DNA from: Chitinophagaceae bacterium
Lineage (GTDB): Bacteria > Bacteroidota > Bacteroidia > Chitinophagales > Chitinophagaceae
Direction: 5' to 3'
Length of the DNA stretch: 37,106 bases
Assembly (NCBI GenBank): GCA_947372235.1
Contig: CANBSW010000026.1
Location: 1 to 37,106, forward strand
Shown here: one piece after another, positions 23,979 to 31,217 of the stretch
Numbering within the stretch: the stretch's first letter is position 1
Layout: each line of letters starts with the position of its first letter
The notes under the pieces: model-generated
Seen by the model: only the letters and a program-made list of their open reading frames with translations
What the model was told of the DNA's origin: nothing
Databases searched by the model: none
Made by a program: the position numbers and the translations under genes

Positions 23979-24866
23979 ATGGTTCTTGATTTTACTAAAA
24001 TATCAACAACAGAAAAACAGCAATGGCTAAACCATGCCATTGCCCCAAGGCCCATCTGTTTTGCAAGCACCATCGATAAAGAAGGTCATGTAAACCTGAG
24101 CCCATTCAGTTTTTTCAACTTGTTCAGCTCTCAACCACCGATTGTTATTTTCTCTCCCGCCAGAAGGGTGAGAGACAACACTACCAAACACACTTTACAA
24201 AATGTTTTGGAAGTACCCGAATGCGTGATCAATATTGTAGATTATGCTATGGTTCAACAAACGAGCCTCTCCAGCTGTGAGTTTCCAAAAAGTGTGGATG
24301 AATTTATCAAAGCAGGATTTACCAAAGAAGCCGCAACTATGGTAAAACCACCCATGGTAAAAGAAGCTAAGATAAAATTAGAATGTAAAATAAACGAAGT
24401 AAAAAGCTTAGGCGATGAAGGTGGTGCCGGTCAACTGGTAATTGCTGAAGTATTGTGTATGCATGTAGATGAAAGTATTTTGGGCGATGACGGAAAAATA
24501 GATCAAAGAAAATTACATCTTGTTGCACGCCTTGGTGGCGATTGGTATTGCAAGGTTGATGAAACCAATTTATTTAAAGTGAACAAGCCTAATACACAGT
24601 TAGGTATTGGTGTAGATGCTTTACCCGAAGGCATCCGAAACAGTCCGATATTAACAGGGAATCATTTGGGGTTATTGGGAAATGTACATGATGTGCCTGT
24701 GATTAATCCCGCTTTTAGTGATGATCGATTAAAAAATATCATTCAATATTATTCTATCAGTCCTACAGAAATGGAAAAAGAATTGCATGTATATGCGGCA
24801 GAATTATTGAATGCCGGAAAAGTATCCGAAGCCTGGCAGATCTTATTGTCGGGGGAGAATATATAA
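23979..24866 (+). CDS. Flavin reductase-like (FMN-binding split barrel) protein
   Basis: The 295-residue protein carries an N-terminal flavin-reductase domain of about 200 residues: AIAPRPICFASTIDKEGHVNLSPFSFFNLFSSQPPIVIFSPA, then DNTTKHTLQNVLEVPECVINIV. The PRPI-FASTID-GHVNLSPFS-F block is the FMN-binding signature. The C-terminal 90 residues form a helical extension (NPAFSDDRLKNIIQYYSIS) found in relatives in this phylum. Such proteins use flavin to reduce or to feed monooxygenases; the partner is not evident here. It may be read together with the upstream FAH-family gene. Confidence 0.85.
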   Translation: MVLDFTKISTTEKQQWLNHAIAPRPICFASTIDKEGHVNLSPFSFFNLFSSQPPIVIFSPARRVRDNTTKHTLQNVLEVPECVINIVDYAMVQQTSLSSCEFPKSVDEFIKAGFTKEAATMVKPPMVKEAKIKLECKINEVKSLGDEGGAGQLVIAEVLCMHVDESILGDDGKIDQRKLHLVARLGGDWYCKVDETNLFKVNKPNTQLGIGVDALPEGIRNSPILTGNHLGLLGNVHDVPVINPAFSDDRLKNIIQYYSISPTEMEKELHVYAAELLNAGKVSEAWQILLSGENI

Positions 24867-24924
24867 TTCACAAATCATTAGTAGTTATGATGATTTTTTT
24901 AGTAATGCAATTGATTTTGATCCC

Positions 24925-25023
24925 TTTTTGAAACACATAGTAACATAGGTTAAAGCCAAGGGCATATTGGATGAAACACTATATGAACTTTTTCCTAACC
25001 TATGGCCCTATGTGTTTCAAAAA
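24925..25023. repeat. Palindromic repeat, GAAACACATAG family
   Basis: Arms 24925-24952 and 24996-25023 are inverted copies with three mismatches in 28 bases, beginning TTTTTGAAACACATAG. The arm sequence is nearly the same as in the element at 10399-10494. It lies between convergent genes and may act as a bidirectional terminator. Confidence 0.85.
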
Positions 25024-25068
25024 AATTAGATTTCTTAGTCAACTACTTTTAAAGTCAATGCTTATAAA

Positions 25069-25767
25069 TTACAGATCCCCAAGCTGTGGCCGCATTACAA
25101 TATCTTCTACAACTGCCATGGGTGATAATTGCGAAGCAGCAAAGATCATTTTAGCAACATCATTGGCTTCCATAATGCGTGTGGTATCTACATCAAATCC
25201 ATCCCAACTGCTGCTCATAGTGGCACCCGGACAAACAGCCGTTACCTTAATATGATGTGGTTTTAATTCTTCTCTCAAATTTTTACTAAAGCCCAACAAA
25301 GCAAACTTACTCACACTATAACTACCACCATTGGAATAAGCATGCAGCGATGCAATGGAACAGATATTAAAAATATGTCCGCTCTTAGCTGAGATCATGG
25401 ATGGTAAAAGAGTTCTGGTAAGATGATAGGCACTGTATAGATTTACATTGATCATCTGTTCCAATCTCCCCTCTTCTTCATCGTGCAAACTACCGGGTAA
25501 AAATTGTCCGGCATTATTGATCACAATATCCGGCACTCCAAACTCCAGACTCCAGACTCCAAACTGCCTTGCTTCTTCTTTACTACTCATATCCACAGGC
25601 CTTGCTTTCACCGTACACTGCGGATATTTTGTTTGCAGCTTATCCATCGCATCATATAATTCTTTGGCATTGCGGCTGCAGATAAAAAGGCTGTAGCCTG
25701 CAGCAGCAAACTGTTCTGCAATGGCAAAACCAATTCCTTTGGAGGCACCGGTGATAATCACATTCAT
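25069..25767 (-). CDS. Short-chain dehydrogenase/reductase (SDR)
   Basis: The ATG at 25767 is chosen because NVIITGASKGIG directly follows it; an upstream start would translate the palindromic spacer. The 232-residue protein is a classical SDR: the TGASKGIG cofactor motif (residues 6-13), VDMSSKEE, INNAG (the conserved NNAG), a catalytic Ser in NICSIASLHAY, and the YSVSK motif with Tyr and Lys, then PGATMSS. It should be an NAD(P)-dependent oxidoreductase in the cytoplasm; the substrate is unknown. Residues about 68-78 are encoded by a run of four 7-base repeats, replacing the usual variable helix before NNAG. Confidence 0.9.
   Translation of the reverse strand: MNVIITGASKGIGFAIAEQFAAAGYSLFICSRNAKELYDAMDKLQTKYPQCTVKARPVDMSSKEEARQFGVWSLEFGVPDIVINNAGQFLPGSLHDEEEGRLEQMINVNLYSAYHLTRTLLPSMISAKSGHIFNICSIASLHAYSNGGSYSVSKFALLGFSKNLREELKPHHIKVTAVCPGATMSSSWDGFDVDTTRIMEANDVAKMIFAASQLSPMAVVEDIVMRPQLGDL
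25535..25565. repeat. Heptamer tandem repeat inside the SDR gene
   Basis: Four copies of ACTCCAA or ACTCCAG follow each other (25535-25562), plus a partial ACT. Seven is not a multiple of three, so the run is read in shifting register and gives FGVWSLEFGV in the protein. This 7-base period also appears in spacer elements such as GTACGAA and GAGTAGT. Confidence 0.75.
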
Positions 25768-25844
25768 AAGTACGGGGTTAGAGGTACGAAGTACGAACAT
25801 TTTTTGCGTATAAATTCGTACTTCGTACGGCTAACCACGTACTT
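25768..25844. repeat. Palindromic repeat, GTACGAA heptamers, between divergent start codons
   Basis: Arms 25768-25797 and 25815-25844 are inverted copies with three mismatches in 30 bases and a 17-base spacer. The inner end of each arm has GTACGAA twice in tandem. The left arm begins at the base next to the SDR start codon and the right arm ends six bases before the yjjG start, so the whole divergent promoter region is palindromic. Confidence 0.88.
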
Positions 25845-25850
25845 TGCAAT

Positions 25851-26546
25851 ATGAAGTATCGTCATTTATTTTTTGATCTCGATCATACCTTGTGGGATTT
25901 TGAAACCAATTCAAAACAAACCCTTGGCGATCTATACGAAAGCAATGGATTGAAAGAAAAAGGCATTCCCGATTTTGAACATTTTTTTGAACGATATAGT
26001 TACCATAACCACCGTTTATGGGATCGATATACCAATGGATTTATTAAACAGGAAGAACTACGCTGGAAAAGAATGTGGCTGGCATTGCTTGATTTTAAGT
26101 TGGCTGATGAACCTTTGGCCAGACAAATGGGCGTTGAGTTTCTCGATTTGTTGCCTACCAGAAAAACACTCTTCCCTTATACGATCGAGATCCTTCAATA
26201 CCTGCAAAACAAGGGTTATACCATGCACCTTGTTACCAATGGGTTTGAAAAAGTACAATACGGAAAAATACAAAATGCAAAGATCGATTCTTTCTTCAAA
26301 CAGGTGATCACATCAGAAGCCAGTGGAAGTTTGAAACCTAAAAAAGAAATCTTTGAATACGCGTTCAGCAAAGCCGGTACAAGCGCAGCAGAAAGCATCA
26401 TGATCGGTGATAACCTGGATGCAGATATCCAGGGCGGTATCAATGCCGGTATGGATACCATTTTTGTGAACCATCTTAATGTTATGCCGCATGTGCAGTC
26501 AACTTATGTGGTGTATCATTTGAAGGAACTGGAAAACATTTTGTAA
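25851..26546 (+). CDS. yjjG: YjjG-family HAD nucleotidase
   Basis: The 231-residue protein is a HAD phosphatase: FFDLDHTLWDF (nucleophile Asp9, acid Asp11), a helical cap beginning with the family-typical FEHFFERYSYHNHRLWDRY, LVTNGFEKVQYGKI, EASGSLKPKKEIFEYAF with the conserved lysine, and MIGDNLDADIQGGINAGMDTIFVN. The cap and the LDHTLWDFE start are those of the YjjG group, which dephosphorylates noncanonical pyrimidine nucleotides (house-cleaning of damaged dUMP and dTMP analogues). Length equals the family norm. A strong hairpin terminator follows 50 bases after its stop. Confidence 0.9.
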   Translation: MKYRHLFFDLDHTLWDFETNSKQTLGDLYESNGLKEKGIPDFEHFFERYSYHNHRLWDRYTNGFIKQEELRWKRMWLALLDFKLADEPLARQMGVEFLDLLPTRKTLFPYTIEILQYLQNKGYTMHLVTNGFEKVQYGKIQNAKIDSFFKQVITSEASGSLKPKKEIFEYAFSKAGTSAAESIMIGDNLDADIQGGINAGMDTIFVNHLNVMPHVQSTYVVYHLKELENIL

Positions 26547-26594
26547 TAATTTGAGAATTTGAAGATTTGAAAATGAAGGAAGATTCCTTAAAAT

Positions 26595-26626
26595 AAAAAT
26601 GCCTCACAATTTTGTGAGGCATTTTT
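26595..26626. terminator. Bidirectional intrinsic terminator
   Basis: A perfect 15-base stem (26595-26609 with 26612-26626, core GCCTCACAA/TTGTGAGGC) with a TT loop is flanked by A-rich sequence on one side and T-rich on the other. It lies between the convergent yjjG and small-protein genes and suits termination in both directions. Confidence 0.9.
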
Positions 26627-26643
26627 ATTTTTTTTAGCTAAGA

Positions 26644-26862
26644 CTATGCTTTTGTGCTTGTTTTTTTAGCAGCAGGAGTTGCAGTTTTTGCATCTTTCTT
26701 GCTATCCATTTTGCATTCTTTCATGTCTTTCTTACAATCTTTCATGTCTTTGCAACATGCTTTTTCAGTTTCTTTTCCACCTTTCTTCTTATCACCGCCA
26801 TTGGCAAATGAAACACCTGAAATTAATAATGCTGCTGTGGCTAGTACAAATACTTTTTTCAT
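26644..26862 (-). CDS. Small secreted Lys/Cys-rich protein
   Basis: The 72-residue protein has a signal peptide (MKKVFVLATAALLISGVSFA, cut before NGG). The mature 50 residues are almost a third lysine, with cysteines in CCKDMKDCKKDMKECKMD and a Lys/Thr/Ala tail. The regularly spaced Cys-x-x-Met/Asp-Lys pattern repeated three times may bind metal or be oxidised in the periplasm, but no family is recognised. Start and stop are clear. A TATATTTA box lies upstream, and the hairpin terminator at 26595 follows. Confidence 0.7.
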   Translation of the reverse strand: MKKVFVLATAALLISGVSFANGGDKKKGGKETEKACCKDMKDCKKDMKECKMDSKKDAKTATPAAKKTSTKA

Positions 26863-26893
26863 ACGGTAAGTTTTTTTGTTTAATTGTCTGTCC

Positions 26894-26901
26894 TAAATAT
26901 A
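26894..26901 (-). promoter_or_regulatory. -7-like box TATATTTA for the Lys/Cys-rich gene
   Basis: On the minus strand TATATTTA matches TAnnTTTG except at the last base and lies 31 bases before the ATG at 26862. Confidence 0.35.
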
Positions 26902-26957
26902 GACTATTTGCTGATTTTATTCCTTTCGGGCATGTTAAAATACAGGAAAACCAGCTT

Positions 26958-27614
26958 TTACCAGCTTGCCAGTACGGTAACACCACCTTTTACAACCTGG
27001 TTAAGCTCAACATTGATTTTGGCCGTTAAAGGCAATAATATATCTACCCGGCTGCCAAATTTGATAAATCCATATTCATCACACTGTTTAACCTGTTGGC
27101 CCACAGAAGTATAGTTACAGATACGTTTGGCCAGTGCACCTGCAATCTGTTTGTACAGAATTTCTCCATGGCTGTTTCTGGTTACCACACTCCATCTTTC
27201 ATTTTCGGTGGAAGATTTTGGGTGCCAGGCCACTAAATACTTGCCTTTGTGATATTGGTTATAGATCACCTCACCACTCATAGGGTTACGGTTAACGTGA
27301 ACGTTGGCCGGACTCATGAAAATGCTTACCTGTATGCGTTGGTCTTTAAAATATTCCACTTCGGTAACTTCTTCTATCACCACCACTTTACCATCTGCCG
27401 GACAAATGATCTGGTTATCATTAATGGTTAACACTCTGTTGGGAATCCTGAAAAAGGAAATAATAAACAGGAACAGGAACAAAGTAGCCAAAAACAACAC
27501 CATGGTTAGCCAAGGGAGTGAAGGACTTAAAAAAGTAAATGATACCAGATTGAGCGCTCCGAAGATCAAAGCGGTAATGGCAATTGTTTTATATCCTTCT
27601 CTGTGGATCGTCAT
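26958..27614 (-). CDS. psd: Phosphatidylserine decarboxylase family protein
   Basis: The ATG at 27614 is chosen because MTIHREGYKTI is the standard start of this short PSD type; an upstream frame runs through repeat sequence. The 218-residue protein has two N-terminal membrane helices (about 10-52), FFRIPNR, CPADGKVVVIEEV, FMSPANVHVNRNP with the conserved His, and the C-terminal processing motif FGSRVD, where Ser188 should become the pyruvoyl group after self-cleavage. It decarboxylates phosphatidylserine to phosphatidylethanolamine at the inner membrane. The FGSR form belongs to the short PSD-A class. No pssA neighbour is visible in the window. Confidence 0.9.
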   Translation of the reverse strand: MTIHREGYKTIAITALIFGALNLVSFTFLSPSLPWLTMVLFLATLFLFLFIISFFRIPNRVLTINDNQIICPADGKVVVIEEVTEVEYFKDQRIQVSIFMSPANVHVNRNPMSGEVIYNQYHKGKYLVAWHPKSSTENERWSVVTRNSHGEILYKQIAGALAKRICNYTSVGQQVKQCDEYGFIKFGSRVDILLPLTAKINVELNQVVKGGVTVLASW

Positions 27615-27660
27615 TGTAGATAATTGAGAGGCAAATGTAAAACGGAATATTGAGATTCTA

Positions 27661-27719
27661 ACACCCCTCTGCAGCCCACTGCACCCCACTGCCTGCGGCA
27701 TCTCCCCTGGGAGGGGAGA
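27661..27719. repeat. C-rich repeat element with hairpin
   Basis: Tandem CCCACTGCA / CCCCACTGC words are followed by TCTCCCC (27701-27707) paired with GGGGAGA (27713-27719). It lies between the divergent psd and DUF5690 genes. Its CCCCTCC/GGAGGGG composition resembles the coding insertion at 14889-14963. Confidence 0.55.
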
Positions 27720-27790
27720 AAAATATTACCTTCTCAGGGCAGGGTTTAACGGGAGAATGATAAACATCCAACAAGTAATTCTTTCCCTTA

Positions 27791-27798
27791 TATTTAAA
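27791..27798 (+). promoter_or_regulatory. -7-like box TATATTTA for the DUF5690 gene
   Basis: TATATTTA matches TAnnTTTG except at the last base and ends seven bases before the ATG at 27806. Confidence 0.35.
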
Positions 27799-27805
27799 CC
27801 CAATC

Positions 27806-29074
27806 ATGCCAACCACCACAAAATATTTCCGCGGCAACGCTTTACAAACCGGCCTCTACGCTGCTGTTATCGTATTTCTTACCTACACGATGATCTTTGG
27901 TTTTCGAAAATCATACACGGTTTGCACATTTGATGGCTTGCGTTATTTCGGACTGAATTACAAAACCATTCTTGTATTAAGTCAGATGATCGGTTACCTG
28001 ATGGCAAAATTTTATGGTATTAAATTCATTTCAGAATTGAAAAGACTGGGCAGGTATAAAATTATTTTGCTACTGGTGGGTATTGCTTGGGCCGCCTGGT
28101 TTTTCTTTGCTATTGTTCCCGCCCCTTACAATGCAGTCTTTTTATTCATTAACGGATTTCCGTTGGGTATGTTATGGGGCGTAGTGTTTTCTTATATTGA
28201 AGGAAGACGAAGTACCGATTTTATAGGAGCCGCACTGGCAGTGAGTTTTATCTTCTCATCCGGTTTTGTGAAATCGGTTGGCGGATGGTTACTACTACAA
28301 TTTCATTTGTCAGAATTCTGGGTTCCTTTTGCAACGGGATTGGTGTTTGCATTGCCCTTATTAGTATTTATTTATTTCACAGAAAAAATACCACCACCCG
28401 ATGAAGCAGATATCGCATTAAGAATGAACAGGACACCAATGAGTGCAGCAGATAGAAAAAATTTTGTAAATAATTTTTTACCCGGATTGATCGCCTGTAT
28501 CATCATCTATGGTTTTGCTACCATTTTCCGCGATATACGTGATAATTTCAGTGCCGATATGTGGAAGGAGATGGGCTATCTTAATCAGCCTGCCATCTTC
28601 TCTAAAACAGAAACGCCGATCACGTTAATTGTATTGATACTCATCGGCAGTATGGTGCTCATTAAAAACAGTTACAAAGCGCTAATGCTGGCACATTTTT
28701 TTATCGCATTGGGATTTATTCTTGCCGGTATCTCCACTTATTTCTTCACCCAAAAACAATTGGATCCTGTTTGGTGGATGACGGCTGTGGGCCTGGGTTT
28801 ATACATGGTGTACATTCCCTTTAATTCTGTTTTTTTTGAAAGATTGATCGCCGCCTTTCGTTTTACAGGCAATGTGGGTTTCCTGATCTATCTCGCAGAT
28901 TCCTTCGGTTATTTGGGAAGCGTGGGTGTTTTACTCAGCAAAGAAATTTTTAAAGTAAAACTCAACTGGGTAGAATTCTTTTCAAACAGCGTAATATGGC
29001 TGTCGGTAGCGGGAACTTTGATTACTGTTTTTTCAGGATGGTACTTTTCTAATAAACATCGTTCAGTTCAATAA
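27806..29074 (+). CDS. DUF5690-family membrane transporter-like protein
   Basis: The 422-residue protein has about twelve membrane helices with the general MFS plan: two six-helix halves separated by a charged loop (about 195-220, EKIPPPDEADIALRMNRTPMSAADRKNF). Family-typical blocks are FGFRKSYTVCTFDG in the first helix pair, GFPLGMLWGVVFSYIEGRR, and FRDIRDNFSADMWKEMG. The DUF5690 family is common in Bacteroidota, has no known substrate, and is distantly MFS-like. The gene has its own promoter box and ends at a hairpin shared with msrB. Confidence 0.78.
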   Translation: MPTTTKYFRGNALQTGLYAAVIVFLTYTMIFGFRKSYTVCTFDGLRYFGLNYKTILVLSQMIGYLMAKFYGIKFISELKRLGRYKIILLLVGIAWAAWFFFAIVPAPYNAVFLFINGFPLGMLWGVVFSYIEGRRSTDFIGAALAVSFIFSSGFVKSVGGWLLLQFHLSEFWVPFATGLVFALPLLVFIYFTEKIPPPDEADIALRMNRTPMSAADRKNFVNNFLPGLIACIIIYGFATIFRDIRDNFSADMWKEMGYLNQPAIFSKTETPITLIVLILIGSMVLIKNSYKALMLAHFFIALGFILAGISTYFFTQKQLDPVWWMTAVGLGLYMVYIPFNSVFFERLIAAFRFTGNVGFLIYLADSFGYLGSVGVLLSKEIFKVKLNWVEFFSNSVIWLSVAGTLITVFSGWYFSNKHRSVQ

Positions 29075-29076
29075 GT

Positions 29077-29134
29077 AAAAAGTCAAAATTAAAAAGTCGA
29101 AAAATATTTTCCGACTGTTTAATTTTGACTTTTT
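29077..29134. repeat. Palindromic repeat between convergent genes, AGTCAAAATT words
   Basis: Arms 29077-29099 and 29112-29134 are inverted copies with one mismatch in 23 bases and a 12-base loop, ending in a T-run on either strand. It starts three bases after the DUF5690 stop and ends six bases before the msrB stop, so it could serve as their shared terminator. Confidence 0.85.
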
Positions 29135-29139
29135 ATTTT

Positions 29140-29700
29140 TTACTTTTCCTCTCCTTTTTTCTTTTCATCATATTTCTTTCCGGCTTCTTTTGCTTTTTCA
29201 AAATCAAGCACAACACCATTTATGCAATAGCGTAAGCCTGTTGGTGGCGGGCCATCTTCAAATACATGTCCTAAATGTGCTTTGCATCTGCCGCATTCCA
29301 CTTCTGTTCTTTCCATGCCTGCCGTATTATCAGGCAGATAAATGATGGATCCTTTGGTGATAGGCTCATAAAAACTGGGCCAACCGCAACCGCTTTCAAA
29401 TTTAGTATCACTTTTAAATAAAGCATTTCCGCAGGCGGCGCAGTAATAAGTGCCAACATCTTTCAAAGTTTCGAAGGGACTGGTAAAAGGCCTTTCGGTA
29501 CCTTTTTGACGGGCAATATAATAAACATCGGAAGGAAGGATCTTTTTCCATTCCTCATCTTTCATCACCACTTTTGATGAATCTGTTTTTGAATAAACAG
29601 GATTGCTCTTCGGATTATTGTTCATATTCTTTTGATTGGGTTGAGTAAAACAACTTTGCCACAATATGGTTGACAAAGCTAAGGCAAGCGTATATTTCAT
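29140..29700 (-). CDS. msrB: Peptide-methionine (R)-S-oxide reductase, lipoprotein form
   Basis: The ATG at 29700 is chosen because it begins a lipoprotein signal peptide (LALALSTILWQSC, Cys17). The mature part is an MsrB domain of about 130 residues: FTSPFETLKDVGTYYCAACGNALFKSDTKFESGCGWPSFYEP, then VECGRCKAHLGHVFEDGPPPTGLRYCINGVVLDF. The two CxxC pairs (CAAC and CGRC) bind zinc, and the Cys of RYCINGVVL is the catalytic one. It reduces methionine-R-sulfoxide in proteins. As a lipoprotein it would act in the periplasm, where a thioredoxin-like donor must supply electrons. A Lys/Glu-rich tail ends it. Confidence 0.93.
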   Translation of the reverse strand: MKYTLALALSTILWQSCFTQPNQKNMNNNPKSNPVYSKTDSSKVVMKDEEWKKILPSDVYYIARQKGTERPFTSPFETLKDVGTYYCAACGNALFKSDTKFESGCGWPSFYEPITKGSIIYLPDNTAGMERTEVECGRCKAHLGHVFEDGPPPTGLRYCINGVVLDFEKAKEAGKKYDEKKKGEEK

Positions 29701-29845
29701 ATTATTGATTATTAGATACATTGAATTTACGTTGAATTTGACTGTTTGGTTTCTTTTGGTTAGACGAATGATTGTTTGTTTACTTACAATTTGACCTTTT
29801 TAAAGGTTTTCGATTACTGTTAAATGTTTTTTAAAATCAAGGCCG

Positions 29846-29853
29846 TATCTTTG
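29846..29853 (+). promoter_or_regulatory. -7 box TATCTTTG for adk
   Basis: TATCTTTG matches TAnnTTTG exactly and ends 25 bases before the adk ATG at 29879. The upstream AT-rich stretch has no clear -33 TTG at the usual distance. Confidence 0.5.
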
Positions 29854-29878
29854 GAGTTCACGCAAGTATAGTAAGGAC

Positions 29879-30457
29879 ATGTTTAATATTATTCTGTTTG
29901 GACCTCCGGGCAGCGGGAAAGGTACGCAAAGCGAGAAACTCATTGCAGCTTACGGATTAAAACATTTATCTACGGGAGATCTGTTACGAAGCGAAATTTC
30001 CAGACAAACACCCTTAGGCCTGGAAGCCAAAAGCATTATGGACAGAGGCCAGCTGGTACCTGATGAAGTAGTGGTAGGAATGATCAGTTCTGCATTGGAA
30101 TCGAATCCAGAAGCAAAAGGTTTTTTGTTTGACGGATTTCCGCGCACAGTGGCTCAGAGCGAGGCTTTGGACAAATTATTACACCTGAAAAATACCGAAA
30201 TTGGCGTAGTACTTGCCCTGGAAGTGGGCGAAGAAGAATTGGTGGGCCGCCTCTTAAACCGCGGTTTAACCAGCGGCAGAAGTGATGATACCAACGAATC
30301 TGTGATCAGGGCCAGAATAAAGGAATATCAGGACAAAACCACCGTGGTGGCCGATTATTACAGTCGTTACAGTAAAGTGGTAAAAGTGAAAGGGGAAGGC
30401 AGCGTTGAAGAAATTTTTTCTGCCCTTTGCAGCGAAATTGAAAAACGAATGTCTTAA
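29879..30457 (+). CDS. adk: Adenylate kinase
   Basis: The 192-residue protein is adenylate kinase: the P-loop GPPGSGKGTQ (residues 8-17), LSTGDLLR in the AMP-binding part, GFLFDGFPRTVAQ, and RLLNRGLTSGRSDD followed by RARIKEYQDKT. The LID is short and lacks the zinc-binding cysteines of long-form enzymes, as is usual in Bacteroidota. It converts AMP and ATP to two ADP in the cytoplasm and is essential. It stands alone with its own promoter box and a strong intrinsic terminator after it. Confidence 0.97.
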   Translation: MFNIILFGPPGSGKGTQSEKLIAAYGLKHLSTGDLLRSEISRQTPLGLEAKSIMDRGQLVPDEVVVGMISSALESNPEAKGFLFDGFPRTVAQSEALDKLLHLKNTEIGVVLALEVGEEELVGRLLNRGLTSGRSDDTNESVIRARIKEYQDKTTVVADYYSRYSKVVKVKGEGSVEEIFSALCSEIEKRMS

Positions 30458-30498
30458 TTGTATTGTAATAAAGTTTTTACAACCAACAACCAACTGCG

Positions 30499-30527
30499 AA
30501 TCCCGCCCACAAGGCGGGATTTTTTTT
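30499..30527 (+). terminator. Intrinsic terminator of adk
   Basis: AATCCCGCC (30499-30507) pairs perfectly with GGCGGGATT (30513-30521) around a CACAA loop, and the stem runs into an eight-T run at 30520-30527. It lies 42 bases after the adk stop. Confidence 0.92.
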
Positions 30528-30709
30528 GCGGTCGGGACGCTAAAGCGACCTGACCGCTAACTCGATTGGAATTATTCCATTTTTTTAATATGTTCAATAT
30601 TCAAAAGCGTTCAGGCGGCAGTAGCCTCTCTACCGCACTGCAATTCCCTATTCCTTGTTCATCTGTTTGAAATTCAAAAGCGTTCAGGCCGCTTTAGCGT
30701 CCCGACCGC
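30528..30709. repeat. Compound repeat: 20-base inverted arms enclosing an 18-base direct repeat
   Basis: The outer arms 30528-30547 and 30690-30709 (starting GCGGTCGGGACGC) are perfectly complementary over 20 bases across a 142-base gap. Inside, ATTCAAAAGCGTTCAGGC occurs twice (30599-30616 and 30672-30689), the second touching the right arm. The left arm also folds on itself with the downstream GACCGC, and it contains the small palindrome CGCTAAAGCG. No gene is seen in this spacer. Confidence 0.85.
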
Positions 30710-30724
30710 TTGCCGCTTTTGGCC

Positions 30725-30732
30725 TATCTTTA
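30725..30732 (+). promoter_or_regulatory. -7-like box TATCTTTA for the DUF1569 gene
   Basis: TATCTTTA matches TAnnTTTG except at the last base and ends 17 bases before the ATG at 30750. It lies just outside the right arm of the compound repeat. Confidence 0.4.
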
Positions 30733-30749
30733 TTCCTCAACCCGCTGCC

Positions 30750-31217
30750 ATGTTATCAGACAAAGAGACCTTCCTCAAAAAAGAATGCATCCCACTATTA
30801 TATAAACTGGTTCCCGGTCAGCAGGGCAATTGGGGTAAGATGGACGGTCAGCAAATGGTAGAGCATTTGCGGGATATCTGTAAACTGGCCAATGGTAAGA
30901 TCATACTTCCTTTACTAAATACCGATCCCGAGAAACTGGCACAGGCAAGGGCATTTTTGATGACGGAAGGATTGTTTAAAGAAAATACCCGGGTTCCGGT
31001 AATGCCGGAAGAACCGGCTCCTCATAAATATGCCAATCTGGAAGAAGCGATTACCAAAACCAAAGCAGAACTTGAGTGTGTATTTACCGCTTATGCAGCT
31101 GATCCTTCTCTAAAACTGATGCATCCTATGTTTGGTGAACTCAATTATGCCGAACAGATCCATTACCTGGATAAACATATTCGCCATCATATGCGTCAGT
31201 TTGGGTTGGTGGATTAA
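30750..31217 (+). CDS. DUF1569 (DinB-like) domain protein
   Basis: The 155-residue protein has the DUF1569 pattern: NWGKMDGQQMVEHLRDIC near the N-terminus, then a charged central part with VPVMPEEPAPHKYANLEEAI, and at the end HPMFGELNYAEQIHYLDKHIRHHMRQFGL. Three regions with histidines (EHL, HPMFG, DKHIRHH) fit the metal-site scaffold of the DinB four-helix superfamily. No enzymatic function has been established for DUF1569. Its stop overlaps the end of the convergent doc gene by four bases. Confidence 0.8.
   Translation: MLSDKETFLKKECIPLLYKLVPGQQGNWGKMDGQQMVEHLRDICKLANGKIILPLLNTDPEKLAQARAFLMTEGLFKENTRVPVMPEEPAPHKYANLEEAITKTKAELECVFTAYAADPSLKLMHPMFGELNYAEQIHYLDKHIRHHMRQFGLVD

Noticed and set aside
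27615..27701. N-terminal extension of the phosphatidylserine decarboxylase
   Set aside because: The extra residues are translated from a C-rich repeat; the family start MTIHREG is at 27614.
30655..30861. 68-codon frame across the compound repeat and the DUF1569 start
   Set aside because: It begins in repeat sequence and overlaps the DUF1569 gene in a different frame.
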